A DNA stretch of 64,000 bases, from contig JANWZQ010000141.1 of assembly GCA_025054835.1 (NCBI GenBank), positions 1 through 64,000 on the forward strand, given 5' to 3'. A program made the translations under genes and the position numbers. A model generated the notes under the pieces. It was not told the origin of the DNA. It saw only the letters and a list, made by a program, of their open reading frames with translations, and made no database searches. This document shows, one piece after another, positions 26,721 through 35,893 of the stretch (positions are counted from its first letter, which is position 1; each line of letters begins with the position of its first letter). This stretch comes from Chthonomonadaceae bacterium (GTDB taxonomy: Bacteria > Armatimonadota > Chthonomonadetes > Chthonomonadales > Chthonomonadaceae).

Positions 26721-27539
26721 TCAGGCCAGCACAGGTTCCTCCTGCATGCGTGCTGTCTGCACAGCAAGGGGATCGGGAACCAGCCGGAAGAGCGCCACTT
26801 CCGCCGGGCAGTTGAGGCGAAACGGCTCCCCGGTCACCCCGACGCCCCGGTTGACGTACTCCCTTGCCCTGCCATTGTGATACCATCCGGCAACCTGACG
26901 ACAGCGCAAGTGCAGCCAGCAGACAACCTTCCCCGTCAGCACGTAGGGCAACGTGATCTGCCCTCCGTGCGTGTGCCCGGAAAGGATCAGGTAGTCGCCC
27001 TGAACCCGCTCGATCAACCGGGGGTTGTGCGACAGCACCATGCTGGTCCTGTCAGGAGGGAGCCCCTGCAACGCGCGCGCCATATCGGGCTCTCCTTCTT
27101 CCAGATCGTCGATACCCGCCAGATACAACCCGTTCTCCAGCTGCACATGACGGTTATTCAGGACAGTCACGTTCGCCCGTTCCAGTTTACGGAGGATCCC
27201 CGACACCCCCCGACGGTGGTCATGGTTGCCGAACACACCGAACACCCCCCGGCGCGCGCGGAAACGAGCCAGCACCTGTTCGATGGGATAGTCAGCCTGT
27301 CGGGCATGATCGTCGATATAGTCACCCGTGAAGAGCACATAGTCGGGTTGGGCCGCATTGACCCGGGCAATCGCCTCCTCGTAGACTGCCTCCGTATTGC
27401 CAAAGCCGGCATGCAGGTCGGTCAGATGTGCGATCACGCAGGGCTCAGAAAGCCCGCGCACGGGCAGTTCCTGTGTGGAGATCTCCAGCATGTAGGGCCG
27501 TTTGCGCCCGGTCTGTATAGCAATCTGTGTTGTTTCCAC
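26721..27539 (-). CDS. Metallophosphoesterase family protein (YaeI-like)
   Basis: 272 residues from GTG 27539. The calcineurin-type dimetal motifs are complete: HLTDLHAG (DLH at 41-43), FTGDYIDD (72-77), FGNHDHR (104-107), VLSHNPRLI and SGHTHGGQ. The family includes membrane-lipid phosphohydrolases, but the substrate is unknown. Start is uncertain: the reading frame is open further upstream within the preceding gene, and ATG 27491 is another option. It is the last gene of the kinase/FHA operon, 19 bp after the gene before it. Confidence 0.85.
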   Translation of the reverse strand: METTQIAIQTGRKRPYMLEISTQELPVRGLSEPCVIAHLTDLHAGFGNTEAVYEEAIARVNAAQPDYVLFTGDYIDDHARQADYPIEQVLARFRARRGVFGVFGNHDHRRGVSGILRKLERANVTVLNNRHVQLENGLYLAGIDDLEEGEPDMARALQGLPPDRTSMVLSHNPRLIERVQGDYLILSGHTHGGQITLPYVLTGKVVCWLHLRCRQVAGWYHNGRAREYVNRGVGVTGEPFRLNCPAEVALFRLVPDPLAVQTARMQEEPVLA

Positions 27540-27558
27540 GCGAAAGAGCTTTCTCCGA

Positions 27559-28620
27559 TCATGCTCCGGGTTGCACACCGGTCGGGATATCGCCTCTGTG
27601 CTCTGCCTGCTCCCGCAGCAGGTGGTACGCCACAGCCCACGAGCGCTCCACCAGAAAGCGTGCGAAGGGCACTTCGGACACGGGTTTATCTTCGGCAAGT
27701 TGCCCCGCATGGTAGAGTGCCATGCGTGCCGCCTCCCTCTCCGAACGGCGTTGCAGAATATCGGCAGTCTCCTCCAGACGGCGTACATAGAGGCGACGCA
27801 CCGGAGCCGGCAACAGCCCTTCTGTCGCCTCCGCGAGCGATCGGGCCCTGCGCTCAGCCCTGGCGCTCTCGGGCAACTCGATCGGGCTCTGCATCGCCTG
27901 AACGTACCGGTACAACCAGGGGATCACTTCATTGACGTCCAGAAACCAGTTCTCGAACCAGACCGTTGCGAAGAGCTTTTCCGGATCATGCGGAACCGTC
28001 GGATCTGACAGTACTTCTTCCGGGGAGAGATGCGCGTAAACCGCGGGGCGTTCGTACTCCTGGCGGGGCATCCCGATGAGCGGCAGCAGATCCAGAAAGC
28101 CGGCGGGCGTCATGGTACCATCGCGCTGATGAATGGCGCGCGCCTCTGCCAGCAGGAAACGGCCGTAGTCGGGCTCGATCTCCGCGATTGCTAGCCCCCG
28201 CTCCATGCCACGTTCCATATCGGAGATGCGCGCCTCGATCTGACGGCGTGGCACGCGTTGTCCGCCGTAATCCCGTATTCCTCGCGCATCGTTGATCAGG
28301 ATATGACTGAGCAGGGGATTGCCCCCGTCCGGTTGCGGGATCAGAAAGATGAGCAGGCGGTTGCCCGCCCCATCGAATGCAGAGGCAAAAGCGCGCAACG
28401 CATCCGCAGGCGCCTGCAACACCGTGGTTGGCGCCACGGGTTCCGAACGCTCTACTGGCAGGATATGTTTCTGGCTGAGCAGGTACAGAGCGCGTTTCGC
28501 CGCTTTACGCCGCTCGCGATCCGGCGCCATCTCAGCAATGTCCCTCAACTGCGTCGCGGCCTCCGGGGTCGCCTGATGTAGCAGGTCTGCAATGTCCGCA
28601 GGGGGATTCCACCCGGCCAT
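27559..28620 (-). CDS. Conserved-looking soluble protein of unknown function
   Basis: 353 residues, largely helical and charged, without signal peptide or membrane segment. I recognise no catalytic motif. The first 60 residues (ATPEAATQLRDIAEMAPDRERRKAAKRALYLL) resemble a HEAT-like or armadillo helical pair. A beta-rich middle follows (NRLLIFLIPQPDGGNPLLSHILIND), and the end is again helical. It lies 33 bp after the Ser/Thr kinase in the same operon, so it may be a substrate or partner of that pathway; this is inference from position only. Confidence 0.75.
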   Translation of the reverse strand: MAGWNPPADIADLLHQATPEAATQLRDIAEMAPDRERRKAAKRALYLLSQKHILPVERSEPVAPTTVLQAPADALRAFASAFDGAGNRLLIFLIPQPDGGNPLLSHILINDARGIRDYGGQRVPRRQIEARISDMERGMERGLAIAEIEPDYGRFLLAEARAIHQRDGTMTPAGFLDLLPLIGMPRQEYERPAVYAHLSPEEVLSDPTVPHDPEKLFATVWFENWFLDVNEVIPWLYRYVQAMQSPIELPESARAERRARSLAEATEGLLPAPVRRLYVRRLEETADILQRRSEREAARMALYHAGQLAEDKPVSEVPFARFLVERSWAVAYHLLREQAEHRGDIPTGVQPGA

Positions 28621-28653
28621 AACGGTTCTGTTGCCCTCCTCCCGTAAATGCCT

Positions 28654-30594
28654 TCAGTCGCTCCACTGAGGCGGCCCGGACTCTGTCTGTGCGAGCCGAT
28701 TGTTCGCCTCGTCGCGCATCGCCGTCCCGGCCCCCTCGCGTACTGCGTCGCGCCACTTTGCCCGGGCCTGCTCCACGTCTCCCCTCCGGTACAGAGCATC
28801 CCCTTCTGCAATCAACTGTTGCGCTCTCTGCATCCGCTCCGTGAGAAAAGCGTCCGGGTCAGCCGGTACAGACTCCATGCCGTCCGCGCTAGCAGCAACC
28901 GTATCCAGCTCCGCCGGTGTTCCGGTTCCCCCGAGTCCACTGCGAGCCAGTTCCCGCTCGGAGCGCGCTTCGTCGCCCCGTCCCATCCGCTCCAGAACGG
29001 CTGCCAGTCCCTCGCGCGCGAGACGGTTGTACGCGTCCACTTCCAGAGCCGCGCGGTAGGCGGCCTCCGCGTCCTGCCAGCGCCCTTCGCTCTCCGCCAC
29101 CCGTGCCAGTTGTACGTAGGCAGACACCAGATTGAAGCGGATAGTCTGCCGCTCTCTGGCAGAAGGGTTCTGCGCCAGAGCCTGTTCGAACAGACGCACT
29201 GCCTCCACGTACCGGCGCGCGTTGTACTCCTGTACTCCCTGATTGATCAGGCTGACAGCCTGCTGTACCGAGGACTGCTGCAGATGGATCTGATACGCCC
29301 GCAAAAAACCGATTACGATACCGGCCAGACCGATTCCCAGCAGAATTGCCAGGCCAATTGCTATCAGAGTTGTCCGTTGCGCGGGGGTAATCCGGATCAC
29401 CGGCCAGGAAGCCCACGGATCTCGTGACGTGGCCCATGCAGGAACCTGCCCGCCGGAAGAAGCGGGCACCCCTGCAGGCGTTTGCAGGGGTGCCCCGGCC
29501 ACCGGTGCCATGGCTGTGGGCGGAACCCCGGCAGAAGCTGCCCCCGGAGTGTTCCACGGCCATGGCTGTCCCAGAGGATGAGGATACGGGGGCGCTACAG
29601 GGAGCGATGGCGCACACCCCATCCCCGGTGAGCCATACGGTGCGACCGGGTAAGCACCTCCCCCGGCCGGATACGGATTAGGATAGGGAGCAGGAGGCGA
29701 TATGGACGCCCAGGGCCCGCTCACGCCTCCCCCATACCCCGATCCGGACACATTGGCCGCAGGAAGGTAGGTCACCGGTGCGCGCTCCGCACGTTGCAAC
29801 GCATTCCGCATTTCCTCTGCGGTTTCCGGGCGCCCTGAGGGATCCTTGCAGAGCGCCCGCCGGATCACCTGCTCCACAGCCGCAGGGATCCCGCTCATGG
29901 GCGGGGGATCGAAGTGCATGATCGCGTACGTGATGCTGATCACGCTATCGCCCGTGAAGGGCCGGCGCCCGGTGAGCATCTCGTACAGGACGACGCCCAC
30001 GGAGAAGAGGTCGGAGCGATGGTCGATCTCCCGCCCGATAACTTGCTCCGGAGACATGTAGCTTGGCGTACCGAAGATCTGCCCATCATTTGTTAACGCA
30101 GGTTGATCGGTCAGGCGGGCGATACCGAAGTCTGTGAGCTTTACCTGCCCGCCCGGCAGGATGTGAATATTGTCGGGCTTGATATCCCGATGAACAACGC
30201 CCCGTTCGTGCGCAAACGCCAGCGCATCCAGTACCTGATAGGCAATATTCAGGGCTTCCTGTAGAGAGAGTACTCTCTGCGTCTGCAGGTGGTCACGCAG
30301 GTTCTGGCCCTCCAGGTACTCCATGACGATGAAGTGCCGCCCGTTCTCCTCGCCATACTCGTAAATGGAGACGATATTGCGATGCCGGAGCCGTCTGGTG
30401 GCCTCCGCCTCTCGCCGAAACCGTTCGACACGCTCGCTGCGCAGCTGCCCGGTCATGCCCGGAGCGATGTTGAGCTCCTTGATGGCGACCCGACGCCCGC
30501 AGGTCACATCCTCCGCTTCGTAGACGATGTCGTTGCTGCGCGCGATCTCGCGTATGATCCGGTATTTCCCTCTGAGGGTCTCCACCAAGGCCAT
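28654..30594 (-). CDS. Membrane Ser/Thr protein kinase with C-terminal TPR region
   Basis: Hanks-type kinase of 646 residues from ATG 30594 (GTG 30603 is an alternative). The kinase domain spans about 10-270: Lys39 in RRVAIKE, HRDIKPDN at 135-142, DFG at 155-157, and GTPSYMSPEQ. The glycine-rich loop is replaced by IREIARSNDIVYEA, lacking GxGxxG. A linker rich in Pro, Gly, Ala and Tyr (272-408) precedes one membrane helix (409-431). The remainder is TPR-like (INQGVQEYNARRYVEAVRLFEQAL and two further repeats). It follows the PP2C phosphatase closely, implying antagonistic control of shared substrates. Confidence 0.93.
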   Translation of the reverse strand: MALVETLRGKYRIIREIARSNDIVYEAEDVTCGRRVAIKELNIAPGMTGQLRSERVERFRREAEATRRLRHRNIVSIYEYGEENGRHFIVMEYLEGQNLRDHLQTQRVLSLQEALNIAYQVLDALAFAHERGVVHRDIKPDNIHILPGGQVKLTDFGIARLTDQPALTNDGQIFGTPSYMSPEQVIGREIDHRSDLFSVGVVLYEMLTGRRPFTGDSVISITYAIMHFDPPPMSGIPAAVEQVIRRALCKDPSGRPETAEEMRNALQRAERAPVTYLPAANVSGSGYGGGVSGPWASISPPAPYPNPYPAGGGAYPVAPYGSPGMGCAPSLPVAPPYPHPLGQPWPWNTPGAASAGVPPTAMAPVAGAPLQTPAGVPASSGGQVPAWATSRDPWASWPVIRITPAQRTTLIAIGLAILLGIGLAGIVIGFLRAYQIHLQQSSVQQAVSLINQGVQEYNARRYVEAVRLFEQALAQNPSARERQTIRFNLVSAYVQLARVAESEGRWQDAEAAYRAALEVDAYNRLAREGLAAVLERMGRGDEARSERELARSGLGGTGTPAELDTVAASADGMESVPADPDAFLTERMQRAQQLIAEGDALYRRGDVEQARAKWRDAVREGAGTAMRDEANNRLAQTESGPPQWSD

Positions 30595-30640
30595 CGTCTC
30601 CACGCAGCGGTGCCCGGTACGTCACGCAACCGTCACCCCA

Positions 30641-31660
30641 TCACCGACCGAACAGCCATCGCCACCCGGAACGCGGGGAGCTCTGCGCGCCGTTGTCACT
30701 GCCAGCCCGTGTCACAGGGTCACCTGTGTCACGAACATACCCTGCAGTTTCTGTGCCGGCTCCCGGCACGGCTGGCGTTTCTGCGTATGCGTAGAAATCG
30801 CGCACAGCGATCACGAACACCGTGATGTTATCGCGCCCGCCACGCCCGTTAGCCAGTTCTATCAGCTGTCTGGCAGCCTCAGAAGGCGCATGGCGCGAGG
30901 CGACCTGCAGGATCTCGCTCTCCTCCACATGTCCGGTCAGTCCATCGGTGCAGAGTACCCAGATGTCGCCCGGGCAACATGTCTCCGTGAACAGGTCCGG
31001 CTGCACCGCAGGCGCAGCGCCAATGGAGCGCGTGATCACATTGCGGAAGGGCGACATCTCGGCCTCGGCACGCGAGAGCAGGCCAGCACGCACCTGCTCT
31101 TCCACCCACGAGTGGTCCTGCGTGATCTGCCGGATAGCGCCTCCGCGTATCAGATACGCCCGGCTGTCGCCCAGTTGCGCCACCACAACCCGGTCTTCCA
31201 CAAAGATTGCGGCGGTCAGAGTGGTGCCCATGCCATTACGCTCCGGGATCATCTGCGCCAGCGTGTAGATCCGATCGTTGGCTTCGGCAATCGCGTCCCG
31301 CAGGGCAATCTCCAGATCCGGTGATGGATGATCGTAGTAGGCCGTGATGAGGGTCTTGAGCATGAGTTCACTGGCAATCTGACCGGCGAGCGCCCCTCCT
31401 ACACCGTCCGCCACAGCGAACAGACTCCCCCGGGCCGCCAGAATGGCCGGCACCTCTGGCTCATAGTAGTCGAACTTATCCTCGTTGTTCTCGCGCAACT
31501 GCCCCATATCGGTCTTGGCCGCGTACTTCAACAACGGCACCACGCGGGGCATGCGTTGCTCATATTCCCGCCATCCGCGCACCAGCTCATCGCGATGGAA
31601 ACGGGCGGTTGCCTCCGGGTCTTCTTGCGTGTCCGTACAGGGGGGATTGAGATCGCTCAT
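30641..31660 (-). CDS. PP2C-family Ser/Thr protein phosphatase
   Basis: 339 residues. Mn/Mg-dependent phosphatase with RENNED at 56-61, FAVADGVGG (Asp85-Gly86), MGTTLTAAIF, AQLGDSRAYLIR, LCTDGLTGHV and GRDNITVFV, all the metal-site motifs expected. A 45-residue N-terminal extension and a low-complexity C-terminal tail flank the domain; no membrane helix. ATG is preceded by GAGGAAA. It sits between the FHA/zinc-ribbon gene and the kinase and probably reverses kinase action on the FHA ligands. Confidence 0.94.
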   Translation of the reverse strand: MSDLNPPCTDTQEDPEATARFHRDELVRGWREYEQRMPRVVPLLKYAAKTDMGQLRENNEDKFDYYEPEVPAILAARGSLFAVADGVGGALAGQIASELMLKTLITAYYDHPSPDLEIALRDAIAEANDRIYTLAQMIPERNGMGTTLTAAIFVEDRVVVAQLGDSRAYLIRGGAIRQITQDHSWVEEQVRAGLLSRAEAEMSPFRNVITRSIGAAPAVQPDLFTETCCPGDIWVLCTDGLTGHVEESEILQVASRHAPSEAARQLIELANGRGGRDNITVFVIAVRDFYAYAETPAVPGAGTETAGYVRDTGDPVTRAGSDNGAQSSPRSGWRWLFGR

Positions 31661-31696
31661 GCTCGGGTTTCCTCATTTTGATATCAGGGAGAGGAA

Positions 31697-32887
31697 CTAC
31701 GGCTCGGGGTGGATCCAACCGGAATCGTCGGTCTCTGCTTCTGCCCGGGCCCTGTCATCAGGGACCTCCGTGCCTGCAGTTGTAGCAGGCGTGGAGTAGT
31801 CGGTCGGGGGGAACAGGTCCACCAGGACCTGTTCTGTGACCATCTGTGCGGTTTGCTCCGACAGGGTTTGCAGCGGTGCTGCCGGAAACAACGGTTCTTC
31901 GATCAACTCGAACAGGTACGTGTTCATTCCCAGTTGTATCTCATCGCCTGCAAGCAACAGGCGACGCTCATGGGGCGGGATCTTCTGCCCGTTGATCACT
32001 GTTCCGTTGGTACTGCCGATGTCGGTCAGGTACGTTCCCGTGTTATCCGTTGTGATCTCCGCATGTCGCCCGGAGACATAGTTGTCTGGGATAACCAGAT
32101 CGTTCTCTGGCCTGCGCCCCACACGCAACGTGCCCGGGCGCAGCAGCAGGTCCTTGCCGGTTCCTCTGACCACCCGGAGCCGGGCCACAGCACCTGCAGC
32201 GCCTGCACCACTGGACGACGTCAGCGTTCCTGCCACGACCGTTCGGGTAGCGCCAGGGGAGCGCGCCTCTTCTACAGGAGCCATCAACGTGGCTTCCGTC
32301 GCGGCAGGCATGCGCGTCGGCCCGGCATCCCCGGCACCGGCGATCTCCAACATCACACGCCAGTTGCCAAACTTGAGGGGGGTGCCGTGTGTGGCCGGGG
32401 TCGGCTGGTTCGGCCCGATGCGCCGATCTCCCACTTTGGTGCCGTTGCTGCTGCCCAGATCCTCCACGATCACCTGGCCATTTTCGACCGTCAGGCGGGC
32501 GTGCATGCGCGAGACTGTGCCGTCCATCACCAGTACGTCGGCGCCCTGTCGCCCCAGCGTGTTGACCCCCGGGCGCAGGCGATAGCGTCGTCCGTTCAGG
32601 ACGTCGACCAGCTCGGCTACTGGCTCCTGCTCCACGGGAGCCTGAATGTTCTCTGCCGGGGTTGAGGCGAGCAGAAAACCGCACTCACCACAGTACGTCT
32701 CGCCGATGGGTGTGGTGGAGTGGCACACCGGGCACGTCGCCATCCCCCCGATCTGTGTGCGTGCGGGATCCACTCCGATCCCTCCTGCAGGCATCTGCTG
32801 CGTCACGCCGGCTCCCGGCACGGTCGGCGTCGCGAGCACGGTCTGATCCGGCACACCCATCATTCTGGTCTGATCTGTGTCGCTCAT
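31697..32887 (-). CDS. Zinc-ribbon protein with two FHA domains
   Basis: 396 residues from ATG 32887 (GGAG upstream). The tail 1-50 is disordered and carries DPARTQIGGMA at 40-50. A zinc ribbon has Cys52, 55, 66 and 69. FHA domain a spans about 95-180 (GR at 112-113, SRMH at 126-129, SSNGT at 146-150) and domain b about 233-328 (GR at 257-258, SGRH at 272-275, STNGT at 292-296); both are canonical phospho-Thr binders. The linker contains more Thr-rich segments such as GATRTVVAG. Probably an adaptor in the kinase pathway. It lies 13 bp after the VWA gene. Confidence 0.9.
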   Translation of the reverse strand: MSDTDQTRMMGVPDQTVLATPTVPGAGVTQQMPAGGIGVDPARTQIGGMATCPVCHSTTPIGETYCGECGFLLASTPAENIQAPVEQEPVAELVDVLNGRRYRLRPGVNTLGRQGADVLVMDGTVSRMHARLTVENGQVIVEDLGSSNGTKVGDRRIGPNQPTPATHGTPLKFGNWRVMLEIAGAGDAGPTRMPAATEATLMAPVEEARSPGATRTVVAGTLTSSSGAGAAGAVARLRVVRGTGKDLLLRPGTLRVGRRPENDLVIPDNYVSGRHAEITTDNTGTYLTDIGSTNGTVINGQKIPPHERRLLLAGDEIQLGMNTYLFELIEEPLFPAAPLQTLSEQTAQMVTEQVLVDLFPPTDYSTPATTAGTEVPDDRARAEAETDDSGWIHPEP

Positions 32888-32900
32888 CCGCTTCTTGCTC

Positions 32901-34271
32901 CTACTGACGCCTGCCCTGATCGAGATTGTAGATGGTGCCGATGATGGTTTTCTCGACATCCGCTCCCTGCTGGAGGGCCTGCATGGCCGCATCGACTTCC
33001 TGCACCTGCTGTAGCTGCCCGGCGTTCAGGAGAATGGTGCGGGTCTTTTGAAGTTCTGCCAGTGCGCCCATAGCAGTCATCTGCTGGGTACGCATGCCCA
33101 TCATGGTGCGTTGCAGGTTCTGCGAGGCCATCGCGATCTCCAGCTCGTTGCGCACGATCGGGTTCACGTGAGCCGCAATCCGGCTCCGATCCACGGTGAA
33201 CTCAAACACACAATCGGCCGCCGCATGTTCTGGTCGGTTGTTCACAACGTCATCATAGGCTACTTCTACTCTGGCCACCCGGTAAATTCCTGCCGGGTGC
33301 CGATCAAATTCCAGTTCCGCCAGCGCGGTACGACTGGTGCCGCGCTCGATATCCGGCAGGGTGACCTCAACAGCGCGCCCCTGGAAGGAAGGTTGCATGC
33401 CATAGATCTGCCGCAGTTGCACCCATTTCGATAGCAGGAAGCGCACGCGCACGTTCTTGGCCACGATGGTCATCAGCGCCTGCAACTCCCGGCGAAACAC
33501 TTCGGGCAACAGATCGGGGCGCTGGATGTAGTAGTAATTGCCCCCGGATCGGCGCGCGATCCCTGCCATCAGCTCCTCGTTGTACTCGCTGCCGAAGCCC
33601 AGCGCAGTGATAGAGATCCCGCGCTGTTTCTGTTCTGCCACCTGCTGCACAATGGAGTTGTAGTCTCTCAGTCCAGCAGTCGGCTCGCCGTCCGTAAGCA
33701 GCAGGACCCGGTTCACGTACCCTGCGGTCTGGGGCATCACCGAGGCGATCTGCATGCAGGCAGCCATCATGCCATCGTAGAGATTGGTGGTGTTGCCCAC
33801 CTGAAGCCGGTGGATGTGTTCCTTGACCAGCGCCTTGTTGACTACCCGGCGCGCCGGCATCAGCACGTCGACCTGCTCCTCGAAGGTCACGATGGACAGG
33901 ATATCGTTGGGCTCCAGCAGGTCCACCACGTAGTCGCAGGCGCGCTTGACGTACTCCAGAGGCTCGCCCTCCATACTGCCGGAGCGGTCGATGCACAGGC
34001 AGATGTTCAGAGGGGCGCGTCGCCCCGGTTGCTGCCCTGTAGCCTTCACGACGACCAGCGCATGCTCCCGGGCCAGTTCGCCGGCAAGGACGTACTGATT
34101 TCCGGAAAGACACTCCACCTCGAGTGTGCGGGCCGCCATGCCGATCACTGTGCGCCCGGGGTCCATCCCCGGCACCCCCATTGGCGTAGGCGCGCCCGTC
34201 AGTACCGTCGGTTGCGCGCCCGCAGGAGCCGGTGGAACAAACTGTCCTGCTATCTGCGTGCGGTCTTCCAT
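32901..34271 (-). CDS. VWA-domain protein with Thr-motif N-terminal tail
   Basis: 456 residues from ATG 34271, preceded by the strong site GAGGAGGTGAGAGGG. The N-terminal tail contains two related motifs, EDRTQIAGQ (2-10) and DPGRTVIGMAA (37-47). The von Willebrand A domain begins near 86 with the MIDAS DRSGSM (95-100), the later Thr of NTTNLYDG and Asp of LLTDGEPTAG. A beta-sandwich-like region and C-terminal helices follow. No signal peptide or membrane helix. VWA, PP2C and kinase together recall the TerY-P triad described in tellurium-resistance systems, though no Ter genes are seen here. Confidence 0.9.
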   Translation of the reverse strand: MEDRTQIAGQFVPPAPAGAQPTVLTGAPTPMGVPGMDPGRTVIGMAARTLEVECLSGNQYVLAGELAREHALVVVKATGQQPGRRAPLNICLCIDRSGSMEGEPLEYVKRACDYVVDLLEPNDILSIVTFEEQVDVLMPARRVVNKALVKEHIHRLQVGNTTNLYDGMMAACMQIASVMPQTAGYVNRVLLLTDGEPTAGLRDYNSIVQQVAEQKQRGISITALGFGSEYNEELMAGIARRSGGNYYYIQRPDLLPEVFRRELQALMTIVAKNVRVRFLLSKWVQLRQIYGMQPSFQGRAVEVTLPDIERGTSRTALAELEFDRHPAGIYRVARVEVAYDDVVNNRPEHAAADCVFEFTVDRSRIAAHVNPIVRNELEIAMASQNLQRTMMGMRTQQMTAMGALAELQKTRTILLNAGQLQQVQEVDAAMQALQQGADVEKTIIGTIYNLDQGRRQ

Positions 34272-34371
34272 CCCTCTCACCTCCTCACAATCGTGCGCAC
34301 AGGATATGGCCGGAAACCGTGCCGGAACACTGTCGCGCTCCCGGGCTCGCCGGTCGTACCGGCGTTTTCCC

Positions 34372-35859
34372 TCACTCGAATCGGAACTTGCTTGCCCCGA
34401 ATTGCACCAGATCTCCCGGTGCAAGGACCTGCATGGCAATCCGCATACCGTTGACAAAAGTCCCGTTAGCAGAGCCATTATCGTACAGGACGAAACGCCC
34501 CTGCTCATTGACCAGACGAGCGTGATTGCGCGACACCGTGGTGTCCGCAGAAAGCACGATGTCCTTATCCGGTTCACGCCCCAGAAACGTTACCGGATTG
34601 TTCAGCAGGAACACCTGTCCGGCATAGGGGCCCTCCACTCCTACAAGGCGCGGCATCGTTGTACCTCCTGCTGCCGCAACATCCTGCCCGCCGGGCATTG
34701 GATGCCGGGGCGCTCCTGTATAAGCCTCGAGGCCGGGTTGTGACCATCCAGGCCCCCACCCGGGAGATCCGACAACGGAGCACTGGCAGTGACCGGCAGC
34801 ATCTTTCGGAGCACCACAGAAGGGACACAGATGGGCGGGCATGGGTACGCCGGAGGGAACTGGCGGCTGACTTCTGGGAGCGTCTACCGGGTCCCGGGCA
34901 AAGCGGGCAGCAGTCGCTTTCTCACGAAACAGAATGCGGTGCGTGCCAATCTGGATCATGTCGCCGTCCCGCAGCAGCAACTCACCTCCCGGGGGCACCC
35001 GTTGACCGTTGACCAGCGTGCCCACAGGCGTTCCGGCGTCCATCAACACGTGCCGATTGTCATCGGCGCGGATCGCGGCATGCTGCGGCGCGACGTTCAT
35101 GTCGCCATACAGTGGCACCTCACAGCGTTCGTCACGCCCCAGTATATTCATCGGGCGCGACAGAATGAAATCCTTACCTTCGTTCCGGCCGACCAGTACG
35201 CGCACCCAGGCCTGCTTCATCCACTCTTCCACCAGGCCGATGAAGAAGCCGGTCAATCCCCCGATGGCCGTGAAGCCCACCATGCGGCTCTGCCCACCCA
35301 CGTCGCGCAGGCCGGGCTCCCCGAGCGCCTGATGCACCGGGTTCATGGTGATTGCCAGAATGTCGAAGACAAACCCGCCCAGAAAACCACCGAGGAAACC
35401 GCCCAGTGCCCCGTGCCAGATACGCCGGGGCGACAGCGTCGCCAGCGAGGCCCCTACCCCGAGCCCGGCTCCCAGACCCGCCCAGCCAAAAGAGCGCGCG
35501 ATGACCTGTCTGGCGAACCCGAAAAGCCCCTCGCCAGACATGCTGTCAGCACGTCCCCCGAGCGCATTGAAGATAGCGTTTCCGAAGAAGAAGCCAATCA
35601 ACCCGAACAGGATCCCTCCGAACAGACCGACCAGCAGGCCACGCGCCAGCTTCCGGGTGTTGCCCTCCACGATCCCGTCCACTGCACCCAGCCACAGTCC
35701 AATCAGGCCGCCTACACACAATACCAGTATGCGTGTGGCATACGCCGGCATATCCTGTTCCAGGAACGCGTTGTAGTCGAGCAGGTTCTCCTGTAGCAAC
35801 CAGCCCAGAAACCCACCTGCCGATCCGCAGATCAGGCCGACCAGAATACGCGATCTCAC
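34372..35859 (-). CDS. Multi-pass membrane protein with two cytoplasmic FHA domains and zinc knuckle
   Basis: 495 residues from GTG 35859 (GGGAGG upstream; GTG 35871 is possible). The first 210 residues form several membrane segments rich in glycine-zipper repeats (GGFLGGFLGGF at 153-163). FHA domain a (219-311) keeps GR241-242 but has APQH for SRxH and TPVGT for SSNGT, so it probably does not bind phospho-Thr. A Cys cluster (345, 348, 358, 360) follows. FHA domain b (403-494) is canonical: GR 427-428, SRNH 443-446, SANGT 463-467. It is 34 bp after the preceding FHA gene and likely anchors the signalling complex at the membrane. Confidence 0.88.
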   Translation of the reverse strand: MRSRILVGLICGSAGGFLGWLLQENLLDYNAFLEQDMPAYATRILVLCVGGLIGLWLGAVDGIVEGNTRKLARGLLVGLFGGILFGLIGFFFGNAIFNALGGRADSMSGEGLFGFARQVIARSFGWAGLGAGLGVGASLATLSPRRIWHGALGGFLGGFLGGFVFDILAITMNPVHQALGEPGLRDVGGQSRMVGFTAIGGLTGFFIGLVEEWMKQAWVRVLVGRNEGKDFILSRPMNILGRDERCEVPLYGDMNVAPQHAAIRADDNRHVLMDAGTPVGTLVNGQRVPPGGELLLRDGDMIQIGTHRILFREKATAARFARDPVDAPRSQPPVPSGVPMPAHLCPFCGAPKDAAGHCQCSVVGSPGWGPGWSQPGLEAYTGAPRHPMPGGQDVAAAGGTTMPRLVGVEGPYAGQVFLLNNPVTFLGREPDKDIVLSADTTVSRNHARLVNEQGRFVLYDNGSANGTFVNGMRIAMQVLAPGDLVQFGASKFRFE

Positions 35860-35893
35860 GATGCCTCCCACCCCACAAACGCCTGTTGCCGGC

